Assembly (NCBI GenBank): GCA_914767715.1
Contig: OU612070.1
Span: 10,125,501 to 10,189,500, forward strand
Direction of reading: 5' to 3'
Length of the DNA stretch: 64,000 nt
DNA from: Membranipora membranacea
Lineage: Eukaryota > Bryozoa > Gymnolaemata > Cheilostomatida > Membraniporidae
Position numbers and translations under genes: made by a program
In this document: positions 1 through 11,604 of the stretch, piece after piece
Layout: the number at the start of each line of letters is the position of its first letter
Numbering within the stretch: the first letter of the stretch is position 1
The notes under the pieces: model-generated
What the model was told of the DNA's origin: nothing
Database searches by the model: none
Seen by the model: the letters and a program-made list of their open reading frames with translations, nothing else

Positions 1-2128
1 AGACTTCACCACCTTACTGAGAATCTAATACAGAAGCAGACACTCGTAGAGTCACTCAGCACTGAGAGAAACTCACTCAAACTACAGCTAGAGAGGACCG
101 ACCAGCAGTGTCGTGACATGGAGGCTTCGGCGCAGAGAGCTCCATCAGTCAGTATAAACACTTAGTAGTATTCAAATTCAGACGGAATTGGGTCTCATTC
201 ACAAATTGCTCACTCATCAATGTCTCTATATACGTTCGGAGTGGAAGTGATTTTTTTAATTTCTAATAATTTAAAAAGCAACGCTCCTTCCAATTGAAAG
301 ACACCCCTGAGTAACTGACATGTACCCACCCCAATGCTAGAATGTGTCATCGGGGCGTCATACCAAATCCTATTGAGGCTGATAAATTGTCTACATGAAT
401 TGATTCACACTCGTTCAACCAGTGTAATAGATAGGGTAGTACCATAGACTTAATAATACTATTAGGTCTATGGGTAGTACTGATCAGCGCGAACACTTAT
501 AATGACATATGTAGCTTTGCCACCTGACACAACTTTAACATTTGGTTACAGAGTACGACAGTATATATGGGAGAAGAGGAAGGCGTAAGGCAGAGAGGTC
601 ACGTCCCTGCATTTCTAAAAGAGTCACCCAACGATCCTGAGTTTACAAAAAAAGTCAAACAAGCAGCAAACACCATCGACAAGTTCAGGTAAGTGATTGG
701 TCAATGCATGTAACCTTTAAGTTGGTGAATGGTTAGTCTGACCTGAGATCACGAGCTTCATGCATGAGAAGCTGTCTAGCCTCTCTCTGAGTATTGACAT
801 CAAAATAATGGTATTATCGACTAGTGTGATTTGTATAGAAGCTGATATCAATCAATGCATAACTGCTCGATTTTTAGCTTGGTCAAGTTACTGACACAAA
901 GTTTTTTACTGATGGCATATCTTATAATATTAGGATTTTTTAAATATGATCGTTAGAATCAGCTTAATATTAGAATCTGATGTGCTCCCATCCCTAGTTA
1001 CTATATATTTATACTTTGGGAGGTCCCTCTTGAAAATCCATTTGATTGTTTCATAAAGTTAGTGCCATCACAGAATTGGGAGATAAGTCAATTCGTAATA
1101 AATATGTATAATAGTGATATTATTATATCGAATGGTGGTACAATTGTGAGTCGTCTTATCATGATTGACTTAGTTCAAGGAGAAGCCAACTCCATGTGTC
1201 AAACTAGATATGGAATATTTGTGAATTCAAGATGATATTTACAAACTTGAGATCACACAATTACCCTCTTGAGTTGACTATCCTGAATTTGCGTTTAATT
1301 TACCACGGGATATAACTAGGGATTGTCATTGCATCTTTGCATCATTGTTCATCTTTGTAACTGTATATAGTATGTGCCATGTGATATACTGAACATTCAT
1401 CATTGTTTTTTATCTGTTTGTAGTATTCGACTTGGAATATTCCTGAGGAGGTACCCGATAGCCAGAGTCTTCGTCATCATATATATGGTAAGGAAATGAT
1501 CTTATTCAGTGCTCCTTTGTGTCAAGAACTGTACCTAACTTGTACTCTTCTCCAAGTTAACATATCCAGATGGCTTTCGTTGGTAAATGAATAGGTTTAT
1601 TTTTCACACAAAAGTAATATAGTCGTGGGGGTATGACTTTCTGAAGTCCTGCACATTTTTGCAGCGATGAAGCTGCTCCCATTAGACTGGTCCGCTGCCG
1701 GCAGCGGATCTGCTGATTGGTGCGGACGTCTTGTGAAAGTGAAATGAACTCGATCTCCTCTGTTTTTTCCAAAACGCAGGAATTTTCACCAGAATGATTC
1801 AAGTACAGTCTTTTCAATCTTTTCAATGAAATATCAAAATTGAAATTGAACATGTTCAGATCTGGCTAGAACAACCGCACCTATATCTATATGTCCTCTT
1901 TTTCAATGATAGACCATAATTCCCATGAGGCTGTGTCACCACTCATGCATACTGGTTGACACCATAACCATGACCTAATTGAGATTCTTTCTTGTTTCCT
2001 TGTTGCAGATACTGCTACACTTATGGACTATGGTAGTTCTAATGACATACCAACCAGAAATGCATGGATCTGAGCACGGCCATATGCCTGTACCAATGCA
2101 GGACAATGTTAATAGTATACCCAAATAG
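1..2128 (+). CDS. GOLGA5: Golgin-84 (GOLGA5), unit 0: last four exons, 5' end outside the window
   Basis: Golgin-84 is a coiled-coil Golgi membrane tether anchored by a C-terminal transmembrane segment. Four exons are visible: 1-147 (end of the coiled coil, donor GTCAGT), 552-688, 1424-1487 and 2009-2128, with TAG at 2126-2128. They join in frame. The last exons encode the strongly conserved golgin-84 tail, with IRLGIFLRRYPIARVFVIIY leading into a hydrophobic anchor containing LLHLWTM and a short lumenal end rich in Met, His and Pro. I recognise this match from memory of the animal family. The reading frame is intact in the part seen. This is the upstream partner of the tandem array; its 5' exons lie left of the window. 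The Ala-Pro-Ser at the end of its coiled-coil exon agrees with unit 2 and differs from unit 1 (Ala-Leu-Ser). Confidence 0.85.
442..473. repeat. Short near-perfect palindrome in golgin intron
   Basis: A 32-bp inverted repeat running from CCATAGAC to GTCTATGG with an AT-rich centre. It recurs at the same intron position at 29102-29133 and 60058-60089, and a related palindrome starting CATAGATTTAATA occurs in another golgin intron (24681-24707; 55618-55644). It could be the remnant of a very small inverted-repeat element or a stem-loop in the pre-mRNA. Confidence 0.5.
1691..1708. repeat. GC-rich 18-bp perfect palindrome in golgin intron
   Basis: The sequence TCCGCTGCCGGCAGCGGA is its own reverse complement and stands out in an AT-rich intron. 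It is unchanged at 30347-30364 and 61313-61330. Confidence 0.7.
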
Positions 2129-3933
2129 CATCAGCTATAAACATAAAAATACTCCCCTGGTAATGAGTATGGAAGGGTGGGCAGGGGTGGTTGGTTGTTA
2201 TTTCAACTTGAGCTTCCAGATAATTGGCTGAAATTTTGTCATTAAAGGGTCTTTCACCAATTTACAAACATAGGCAAACGGTCGTTACGAATGTACTATA
2301 AATATTTACTCAAACAAGACTCAGATTTTTTATTTTTCTGGGCTTCAACAACTCCATCAATTTCTTTCTGGTTATATGTGAGAAAAATAATAGCATTATA
2401 TTGTTTCAGCTATACCACAGCTGCATAATTATTTTCTAAACAAACTTGAGGCACCCTTTGTCAACCAGCCGAAGTTTAAAAATATGCATCAATCATAAAA
2501 CTAGAAATGCGCAAAGAAACACTGCCCTTCATATTTCCCTTTCCTCTCGATGCGTCACAGAACACTTTTTATTTATTTATCATAATCATCTGATATGCAC
2601 CCCAAATGTGGATTAAAATACATTTGTGCAAATAATGTTAGACTTTCAAATCTTTGACTTGACGTACAGTTGATTATGGATTAGCTCTCCACCATATGAT
2701 CAAGGACTGGTCCACAGATGGGGGAGGGGAAGTCTGCATGGTAAGCCTTTTAATGCAGCCACTAGCAAAGCAAAGAAGTGTCCGGTCCTAATGCACGGTC
2801 ACAAGGATGACACAATTCCTCATATGCCTCCGCGCTATGTAAACTAAAAGTTCTATTTATGGAAATTTAATCCCTAACCACTATCCCTGGATAGAGTCAG
2901 TTAAATCTGAGCGGCCGAGGACTTTGTACACCCCTGTGTGGGCACTGGCTGTGTATAATACATTAAGCGCAATCTAAGGCTAGTGTAAATATTTCTTGGC
3001 TGATAAGAATTTTCTAGAACAATCCTACTCCACTGATAAAGATAGAGTTTAACATTGGTTGCCTAGCTAATGAAATTTTGTGTGACTTGGTGAGCTGATA
3101 GCATTTAACTGACAGACAGCTGTCTCCTAATACTTAGCTATCATCTCGTCTACACACATTGTGAACATCGCTGCTTTCTCAAGGAAGCTTTGCGTCAGAT
3201 TTTGTGATCGAAGACTATATAGATGCTGATCTTGTCTAACAGATTCACCTTGATCTACGAATAAAACCGTGCTGTCAAAGTGTGTTCTCAGGGTAGACTT
3301 CAAACTCCTTCATCTGGGATAAACAAAATATTCATATGGAGGGTCACAGGACATTATCACAGTTCTAGAATTACAGTCAGTCAGTTAGGACCCAAATCAC
3401 CATCAGGTAAGTGGACTTGTGTGTACTCGACCGATCACTAATCAGAAGAATGCAGTGACCTTGAGCTACCATCTGCATTAAAGTCCAGACCGTACTAGCT
3501 ACCTGCTATCTGATTGTTAAATGGTGATTGTCTGCACGCTCTCCTGCATCATCATGAGAACTTATGTCTCCAAATTGATGTGTGAACTAGGTTACTGCAG
3601 TAGGGTCTAGGGTGTCAGTGGGCTCAATTTGAGCCACTTTTCAGCTGCATTTTGTTTAAGGGCGGCATATAGCAAAACAAATCTTACATTGTCTGAGTAC
3701 TTCTGCATAGGTGGAGAAGTTGAGAGACAACCCATAAACATTTTAAATATAGGTTTGTGAATGTGTAACATGGAAAATCAAGTTGCATTCTGTTGACCAA
3801 AAAAATACTGCCATGTGAGCAACGCTTAGGTACGATACCTGACTTTGACCATGTAGCTGAGGCTTTGCCGACAAGGTACTACTCCATGATCATACACACC
3901 TAAAATAACGCCTTGATGAAATTAATAGTGTAT

Positions 3934-5380
3934 TGAATCATTTTTCAAGAATATACAAGGTAAAATTTGGACCTTTGAAAATTTGCTCTAACCCCCCACC
4001 ACGTTTATGATTAATTATTAAAAGTGAAAAAATACCTCTTGTTTTTGCCGAACATAATGGGTGGTTCGCCTCTCACTCATGAACCAATTGGTGTCCATTA
4101 TAAGGCCCTTCTGTATTCTCTCACTATCATCAGGCTGATAAGTTATGTGATCTTCTTTGTAGCTGTTTATCGTAGACAACTCAATAACATATATATGAGC
4201 GGATTAAATGTTAGCTAGAGTTTAGTTTAGCTAGCTAGGGTGATTTCATGTTAGCTAGCACTTTATTTTATCTGAGGTGAGAGGCTATAAAAAAAGGACA
4301 TAGGGTGAGTAAATGTTACCTAGCCTGAAATATTGCTACTTCCCCCTTGTATACTTTACTCCATTGAGGTACCTGATATAAAATGGATTAAATTTGACAA
4401 TAACAAAATACTATTAGTGATGAGTTGACAATGTATTTTAATTGCATCATATTGAAATAGCTGCGCACCCTTGTAGTCTCTTTTACCCAAGGGCTGCATT
4501 ACAAAAACTGGGTACTAGATTGAGATATAGAGGTTGGTTGCACAAAACCAATCACTTATTCGTCACTGGATCACATCCACCCTTGGCCTTGGGTGATAGA
4601 GAATTCAAAGGATGAACAGTTTGTGCAAATATTAAACCTGTAGAAATCGGTTGTAAGGGCAAGGGGGTGTTATAGTCCTGCATGTGCATCCAATCAACCA
4701 CCTGTCCGTTGTGCCAATCAAATCCTCTTCCTACAATATCGATTTGAAATATAACTCTCACATAAGCTGCGAACTGTTCCTTGTTGAGAATCTCATGCCC
4801 TGGCCCCTGAGATATTGCCACAAACTAAAAATCAGTTAGGTTTATCAAATTATCGCTCATGGTCTTATGCATCTAGAAAGCTTTACTCAAGATCTATTGA
4901 TACCGTTGACACACCCTGGGGTCTGGAGCCCTTACTGCATAGTATGGAAAGTATTAACCAAAGATCTAGGATCATCCACGTCCTACTGCACCTTTATGTG
5001 TTCTCTATTGTAGATAGTGTAGCGTCAATAAGAATAATATGGCAAACAGGCAAAGTTTTGCAGAACAGATCAAGAGGGAATGCCATCAAGAGGGCGTAGA
5101 ATCAAAGAATGAGAGTAAGGAATTGAAATTTTAATCAAAAGTTCCGTATGCAACATTTAAATGTGATAGGGCAATCCAGTGAACAACAATGTGTTAATAG
5201 TGGGCATCAATTCTGAGTCTCTTGGTTAGATGGTGAGATATCGCAGTCATTAAACGCGCTGTTGTTCACTGCTAGGCGATGTGTTTAAAGGAGATGTGAG
5301 TCCCACTGACAAATCTCCCTCCTGATATCCAGAAAAGCTACAACCACCTCACAATGAGTATCTTTAAAAAGTTGTGAACT
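3934..5380. other. Unit 1-specific 1.4-kb segment, unidentified
   Basis: Sequence on both sides aligns with unit 2 (left flank ends near 35475, right flank resumes near 35497), but this stretch has no counterpart there; unit 2 has about 16 bp instead. I see no terminal inverted repeats or clear target duplication. It contains an 89-codon minus-strand ORF at 4552-4821 and an overlapping 94-codon plus-strand ORF at 4815-5099. I recognise neither. It may be an unclassified insertion or sequence deleted from unit 2. Confidence 0.4.
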
Positions 5381-5609
5381 TATTCATTGGTGTTAGATAA
5401 CTTAAGGCTCATTAGGTCTGCTGGTTTGATCTGGTAAGTTTACGATACACATTTTGGTTGAATAATATATTATAATATAATATAAGCTAAGCTAAATTAT
5501 TCGGCAGGAGCTACAGGTATTTATTCATTGTAATAATATGTTGATATTGATAATCACTCAGAGTCTGTGCCATCAATCTGTTAGACAAAGTCTGCCAATA
5601 TAGTGATGT

Positions 5610-6139
5610 TAACTATTCATCATGCGGAAGCTAAGATTACTGGGCACTTCAGACCAGCAAGCCTTAACATGTTATCGAACATTCATCGAGAGCGGGATGT
5701 TACATCATCTAACCACTATCTACTCACATCTCTCAGAGAATGAGAAAGGTGACCTCATGTCCATCACAACAATCGCTAGCAAACTCGCCAACACAACATT
5801 ACCATCTATAAAAACCACTGTGGCAGGGCGAGTAAAAACCAAAGTGCTCAGAATGGTCGCAAGCAGTCAAAGTCCAGTGCTAACTCTAGACACTCTTCCA
5901 TCAGAAAGGTACCGAACACTTAAGCACAGGACCAACTTACACAAGCTTTGTTTCCGAAATGTTGCTGCTAAAGTGCTAAACGATATCATTTTCTAGTCAA
6001 TCAAGTCATTTTATTTTTAACAGTTTTTTATAACTTTCGTTTTATTTGAAAAGAGCTCATATTTTTCACAGTTTTTTAGACAGTACGGCTGTAAATTTTT
6101 TTATTATTCACACGTGAATCAATAAAGGTACATATATAA
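5610..6139 (+). other. Unit 1-specific insertion with an unrecognised 124-codon ORF and AATAAA signal
   Basis: The segment replaces about 50 bp of unit 2 sequence (near 35698-35740). It holds an uninterrupted plus-strand ORF from ATG 5622 to the TAG ending at 5996, followed by an AT-rich stretch and AATAAA near 6119. The predicted product is basic, helix-prone and lacks a signal peptide or obvious motif. ORF, AT-rich 3' part and polyadenylation signal together suggest a retro-inserted cDNA 3' end or a captured terminal exon, but no poly(A) tract or target duplication is clear. I do not recognise the protein. Confidence 0.35.
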
Positions 6140-6243
6140 ACTGTTGTGCATTGTCTCCAAAGCGGGCTCGGACAAGAGTTTGCACTTTAAGTATATATTG
6201 AATCACCTAGAGTCCTAGACTAACTGTTGATATTGTTTTTCAG

Positions 6244-9200
6244 GTATCAACAATACCCACAGCCAACCCAGCTCATCTGTGGCATCAGCTGCTGAGATCG
6301 GTCATAGAGAAACTGTTGTGGCAGCCATACAATCTGTCAGTAATTTGATAGAGCAGCAGGAAGACCTCCAGCCAGAAACATCAAACAAGGCGGCGAGTGA
6401 AAAAAGTAAGTCCAGCATCATAACACTAAATAGAATTAATCTTGATGTGTATTATTTCTCTGGGCATATCTTTCTGAGCATAGCTTGTTTATGTCATGTG
6501 TTCGCAATTTTGTATGATATATGTACTATCCATTTAAGGTCCACTCTAGACATATAGCATCTACAAATACAGATTCATTACTAAAACCGAGATGAATAAA
6601 AAAGTGACAACATATATTCAAACTCACGCATCCAGTGTACAATCAACAAAGCTCATTTAAAAACGGAAGGAAATATTCTTGATGCTTGAGGCAAAGTATC
6701 AAAGGATATAAATATACAGGGAGTTTGCTTTAGGCAGACTGTGGCCCACGAGCACACAATGTCTTAGAATTTTAGTTTTATCATTTATCTGTTTGTGCTT
6801 TCAGAGATCAGAGATGCGAGTGATGAGGCACCCGAAAGTCACCACAAAGAACCATCAACAGCAGCAGCAAATGAAGACGTCACACCAGATGTCCAAGGTG
6901 TGTTTACCAGACTGTCTACATGACCTGTCATTGACAAATCAAACATGTGTACCGCTTTTCAGTTGATCGAGTTGTTAAATATTCCATGTATAAATAAGGT
7001 TCAGCCCGCTCAGTGTATTACCCTTCCGAAATGTAAGAACAGCTGAGTTAAAGTTATCCTTGAGTTGAGGCATTTTGAGAAAATTCAAGTTGCGAATTGT
7101 GACTTGACTGGTTGCATATATGTGACTTGTTTGGCCTCTTAGTCTGTTGAAAATTATCAATTGGTGAGACATAGCTATATAGCAGATACAACTTGGATTT
7201 ATTGACTATTATGTCTTAGAGCGATTTTCGCAACATCAACATCTTTCTCTGTTTCCCCCCCCCCCCCGCAAAAATATTCCAAACATGTACAAACACAACT
7301 ACAATAATGAATGTAGTTGTGGTCTTACATACTTAGAACGTTTGCTGTTAGTATATTCTATAAATAGTTATTAAGATGAACTATCTATAAAAAATTGATA
7401 CTCAACATCCAAAATGCTGCTCAATACAGAATCTCAATCCCAATTATAATACCGACAACAGCTTTTCTAGCTGTAATAAGGTGACCTGCTTTCAAAAAAG
7501 TTGTCATGTTCTGTTGCTTGGCAGCTTTCCAATAGTGCATACTATGTTGATATTCTAATTTGTCATCGTCATCCACTTTGGGGCATGTATCATGCTATGT
7601 TTCTCTCGTTCAGCATGATGAAACACAGTTTTTTCTACTACTTCTGTGATAAAAATACACATAGAAGTCCCTTGAAGATGGGGGGGGGGGGGGTTGGGGC
7701 AACCACTATCATCACCAATTTAACTCTATTGGTAAGAAAAGATGTCCTAGCGAGGGGTTGATGATACTTTGGTATCTAGAAAAGCACCATTTTATTGACA
7801 ACACAGATGAATTTTGTATTGGCAGACAGTTATCACAATGCCTCAGCACAGATGAATTCTTTAGGGGAAAAGACTCACAGACAGACATCTGTGGCTGAAT
7901 CTTCACCTGTCTCTGTGATACTAGTCTTTTGCTACTCTCCTAGTCCTTGCCAGAGTGAGGACTTGAAAAATCAGCTTTGTATTGCTTTTTAACTTTTCAC
8001 AGACTTTGAGGAGCGATACATCATAGAGTTCAAACGTGATTATTATCTGAGCACTAAGTATGACCTGGATGTACAAGTACCACATATTGGACGCCTGGCA
8101 GATCACTACAAAAAACGGTACTCGAGCAGTAAACACTGGGCAGATTGTGTAAAGGTATGTCAAGATAGGTATTGCCCGCTACAATGATATTTGATATATG
8201 TATTTAGACGTAATGTATACATGTATGAACACAGATATACATCCCGGTACAGGCAATTTCTCATATATATATATATATATATATATGTCATAATCAATCA
8301 CGTAGATCTGTATAATGAATAAGCGGTGAAGCAACGAGAAAATCAAATATAATCTCATAAGTTTGCGGGGCAAAATCACCATGCATCCCATTGTATACTT
8401 AAACAATTTTTTTTGACACTATATAATCCCCATTAATTCCGAAAATGTGTTGGGCAGAAAGGTAGCTTCTATTGTACGCCATTTTTGAAATGTGCTGCAT
8501 TGATGAGCCTTAATACGGCAACATTGGCCGACATAATTTGGTGTTACTCTCATTTTTTATACTTCATGAGAGCATTTACGCCCACACCACCCATACCGGT
8601 AAATATTTACGATTTTCTGTTTATATTAATGGGAAGGGCTAGAAATGAGAAGGGTTGAAGCAGAAGCCATCAGTCATTTTTGGGAATGATTAACCACCAA
8701 CTTCTAATTAAAGTTATGAGTTTTGCATTGTAGGCACATGCTCTGTATTATTCTGCAGCAGCTCGCACAACAGCCTGTCTTGATACCAACATCGACGCCA
8801 ACACCGACGCCAACACCGACGCCAACACCGACGCCAACACCGACGCCAACACCGGCGCCAACACCGGCGCCAACACCGACGCCAACACCGACGCCAACAC
8901 CGACGCCAACACCGACGCCAACACCGACGCCAACACCGACGCCAACACCGACGCCAGCACCGACGCCAGCACCGACGCCAGCACCGACACCGATACCAAC
9001 ACTGAGGCCAACACTGAGGCCAACACCGTTGACAATACCGAGGCCAACACCGATGCCAACGCTGAGGCCAACCAGGATGCCAACCATGACACTGAACGAC
9101 GTGATAAAAGGGACTTTGGCTGGACTCAAAGAGCTTTTGAAATTCAACAAAGCTACTGGGGAAATTGGTCTAAGGTGACTTACAAGAAACAGAGACAGAT

Positions 9201-11604
9201 AACCACTAACCTCAAAAAACAGCTGCGTGAAGTCAGAACAAATTGTGAAGTCAGTCTTAGCCAAATATCAGTTGAAAACATTAACTTGGATAATTCTTCA
9301 GCTGAAAAAACACTTTTCACGAATATGATGCAGACTGCATCACTTGACTGCTCAGCCAATATGATAAGTTTTGCGGGGGAGGTTATGAAACAGTCTGTCC
9401 AACTGCTGGAAAAGGAATCTCCCTGTGATTTTTGTGTTCTTGCTATCGGCTCTCTGGCAAAGGGTGAAGCCACTCCATATTCTGATTTAGAGTATTCGAT
9501 TCTGATAGAGGAGAGGACTCCTGAGAGTGAAGAGTACTTTGAGAAGCTAGCAGTAACTAGTTATTTCCTAATCACCAGTTTAGGAGAGACAACTCTCAAG
9601 TACATGGATATCACAGAACTGAAGGGATGGTTTCAGGACTTAGCCCAGAGTGGATTTAAGATTGATGGACTACAAGAGGAAGCAGGAAACATACCAACAG
9701 GGAATGGTCGTCCAGAAACAAGGAACCGCTTTATAGCTACAGCTTCAGAGTTTGCCCATATGCATGAGACCGTTCTAAACAACCCGGAGAAGGACAGGGC
9801 ATTAAAAGGAGATCTAACAGCAATGCTACGGTTCACCAAAGTCATCTATCACCATCATAAGCAAACACTGAACACTGTCTACAATAGTTTCTTGCAGTTA
9901 GTTAGGGAACAGTCAGTCTCCGAACAACGGAAGCAAATCAACATTGAAATGCTCAGGGCTGACACAACCAAGTTTAACTTTATGCCTGACAAAAAGATAG
10001 CTGACAGAGGGTTTACTATTGATGTGAAAAAAGAATTATACCGATTTCCTTCAATACTTTTGCTGGATTTGTCTGTCGTCTTTGGGTGTTCAAGCGAAAA
10101 CGCATGGATAACAATCGACAAACTCGAAGCTGAAGGATACATATCAAAATATTTGCATCAGTCACTCAAGTTTATGTTAGCGTGCGCATGTTTCATACGC
10201 CTCTCTGCATATCTATTTCATGATTCCCATAACGACAATGTTTCAGTAGCTCCCAAATCAGTAACACTGAAGAGAGAAACCTCTCAAGACAATATAGCCA
10301 AAGATCATAGGAAGTGGGCCATTCCAGAGGGGCTGTATGTCGCCTTCTGTGAGGTATCAATGCCGATAAAGCAAGCTATAACAATACTCCTTTCCAACCC
10401 AGAACAATCCAACTTAGTGGAGAGCTTGAAGTCACTTGACCATCCCGACAATCAGTGGGCGTTCACATTTAGTGCTCTGTGCAGTGCAGGCAGGTACATG
10501 GAGTCCTTCCATATGTTGAGGCATCATGAAGGCATTGAGAATTGTCCAGATCCACTGACTGTGCTAGCTTTGTTTGGTTCCACTTTTGATTCGTATTGGA
10601 TATTAGAAACAGTCACAGATTTGCTCTTGCAGTGCTCACGCTACAGGGAAGCCTTAGAGTTTGCTTTGTATATCGACGCTGCAAAATCCAGCGAGGAAAG
10701 CAAGCTAAGGTTAGGGCGATGCTATCTTAAGCTTGGGCAATATGAACAAGTGTTAGCTGTTATGTCATCATGTGGAAATGAGGTTTCCACAGATACACTA
10801 TTTGTAATAGGCATAGCAAATTGTCGTGCAGGAAATCTTGAAATGGCAGAGGATCAAATAGTACAAGCTTTACAGATGTATTACGATGAGTCATCGGACG
10901 AGCTGTTTTATGACTATTATGGAAAACAGATACCCAAAACCATACATGCACAGAACGATGTCATGAAACCAGATTTCATCAGGTGTACAGCTGAGGACAG
11001 GCTGAGATTGATACGCTGCGGTTCACCAAATATAATTAACTGCTTAGAACAACTTAGCATCATCTATTGGAGAAGGAATAACCGTCAACTTCACAAGCAC
11101 TATGACGAGAAGATTGATGAACTGCTACCTCAAGTTTATGGACAACTTGCCTTAGTTCAAGTTGCAGCCAGGCAATACAACAGTGAAGCTGTTCATCATA
11201 GCGATATGCTAAACTACGAGCAGTCAGAGAAGATGCACCTGAAGGCATTATCACTCTATGAGGAGATGTATGGCAAGGAGCAGAATCACGATCAAGTTGC
11301 CCTAGTCCTGAGTAATTTAGGTGTTCTTCATATTGATACCAAAGACTACAGAAGATCTGAGGATTACAGTAGGAGAGCATTAGAGATGTACAGATGTGTG
11401 TTTGGAGAGAAAAGTGCGCATGATGATATCATCAGAGTAATGCACAATCTGGGTTCCACATTCAAGCTACAGAAGGATTATACACAAGCAGAGAAATGGT
11501 ATAAGAAACCACTGGAGATGCTCACACAACATCACTCCCCCCTCACAGATCACAAAGATATAGCTAATGCTTTACGCAGTAGTCTAAGTATATGGATTAC
11601 CTAA
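6244..11604 (+). CDS. Nucleotidyltransferase-fold/TPR protein, unit 1 (3'-shortened copy)
   Basis: Four exons are supported: 6244-6405, 6805-6897, 8003-8154 and 8734-11604. Phases match throughout, giving 1091 residues from the first visible exon; the true start lies upstream and was not found. Order: a low-complexity linker, a helical exon, an Asn-Thr-Asp-Ala repeat (about 8780-9085), then a conserved segment with [16 protein letters not shown]. This has the G-S...D-x-E pattern of DUF294/GlnD-like nucleotidyltransferase folds (Asp at 9484, Glu at 9490). Helical repeats and about three TPR-type units follow. Compared with unit 2 the TPR array ends abruptly: after ALR the frame runs into DNA homologous to unit 2 downstream sequence (near 43640) and stops after SSLSIWIT. 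Family members are known to me only as uncharacterised proteins of marine invertebrates. Enzymatic activity is inferred from the motif alone. Confidence 0.75.
8262..8286. repeat. AT dinucleotide microsatellite in NTase/TPR intron
   Basis: A run of about 12 AT repeats. The equivalent intron in unit 2 carries a longer, slightly interrupted AT/TA tract (about 37911-37972). Confidence 0.8.
8785..9085 (+). repeat. Coding 12-bp minisatellite, unit 1
   Basis: Tandem copies of GCCAACACCGAC, nearly perfect from about 8797 to 8990 and degenerate afterwards. In the frame that continues from the splice acceptor at 8733 into the NTase domain it encodes repeated Ala-Asn-Thr-Asp, then Ala-Ser-Thr-Asp and Glu-Ala-Asn-Thr variants. 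It links the helical N-terminal exon to the nucleotidyltransferase region. The Pro-Thr and Gly-Val repeats in other frames are not part of the gene. Confidence 0.85.

Larger units (their letters stand above)
2129..6243. other. Intergenic region between unit 0 golgin and unit 1 NTase/TPR gene
   Basis: No convincing gene is seen apart from the ORF at 5622-5996, listed separately. The region matches 30796-35850 and 61762-64000 but is shorter in places. It lacks the 1.18-kb inverted-repeat element (empty site near 2764) and the 1.41-kb foldback element (empty site near 2904-2909). It carries two segments that unit 2 lacks: about 3934-5380 and about 5610-6139. A CAG|GTAAGT donor-like site near 3407 could close a non-coding first exon of the downstream NTase/TPR gene, but unit 2 has the weaker GTAATC there. 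Confidence 0.6.

Noticed and set aside
1557-1853. Minus-strand ORF in golgin intron, seen three times (also 30177-30509 and 61143-61475)
   Set aside because: It lies inside an intron, antisense. Its ends and length differ between units because of indels, and its recurrence only reflects the duplication.
7795-7992. Possible extra exon of the NTase/TPR gene (also 37432 onward)
   Set aside because: Open in both units, but I could not find acceptor and donor phases that join it to the neighbouring exons, and skipping it keeps the frame.
8704-9264. Open frames of Pro-Thr (plus strand) and Gly-Val or Ser-Val repeats (minus strand) over the minisatellite
   Set aside because: Any frame of a 12-bp repeat without stops stays open. 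The splice acceptor at 8733 and continuity with the NTase domain fix another plus-strand frame.
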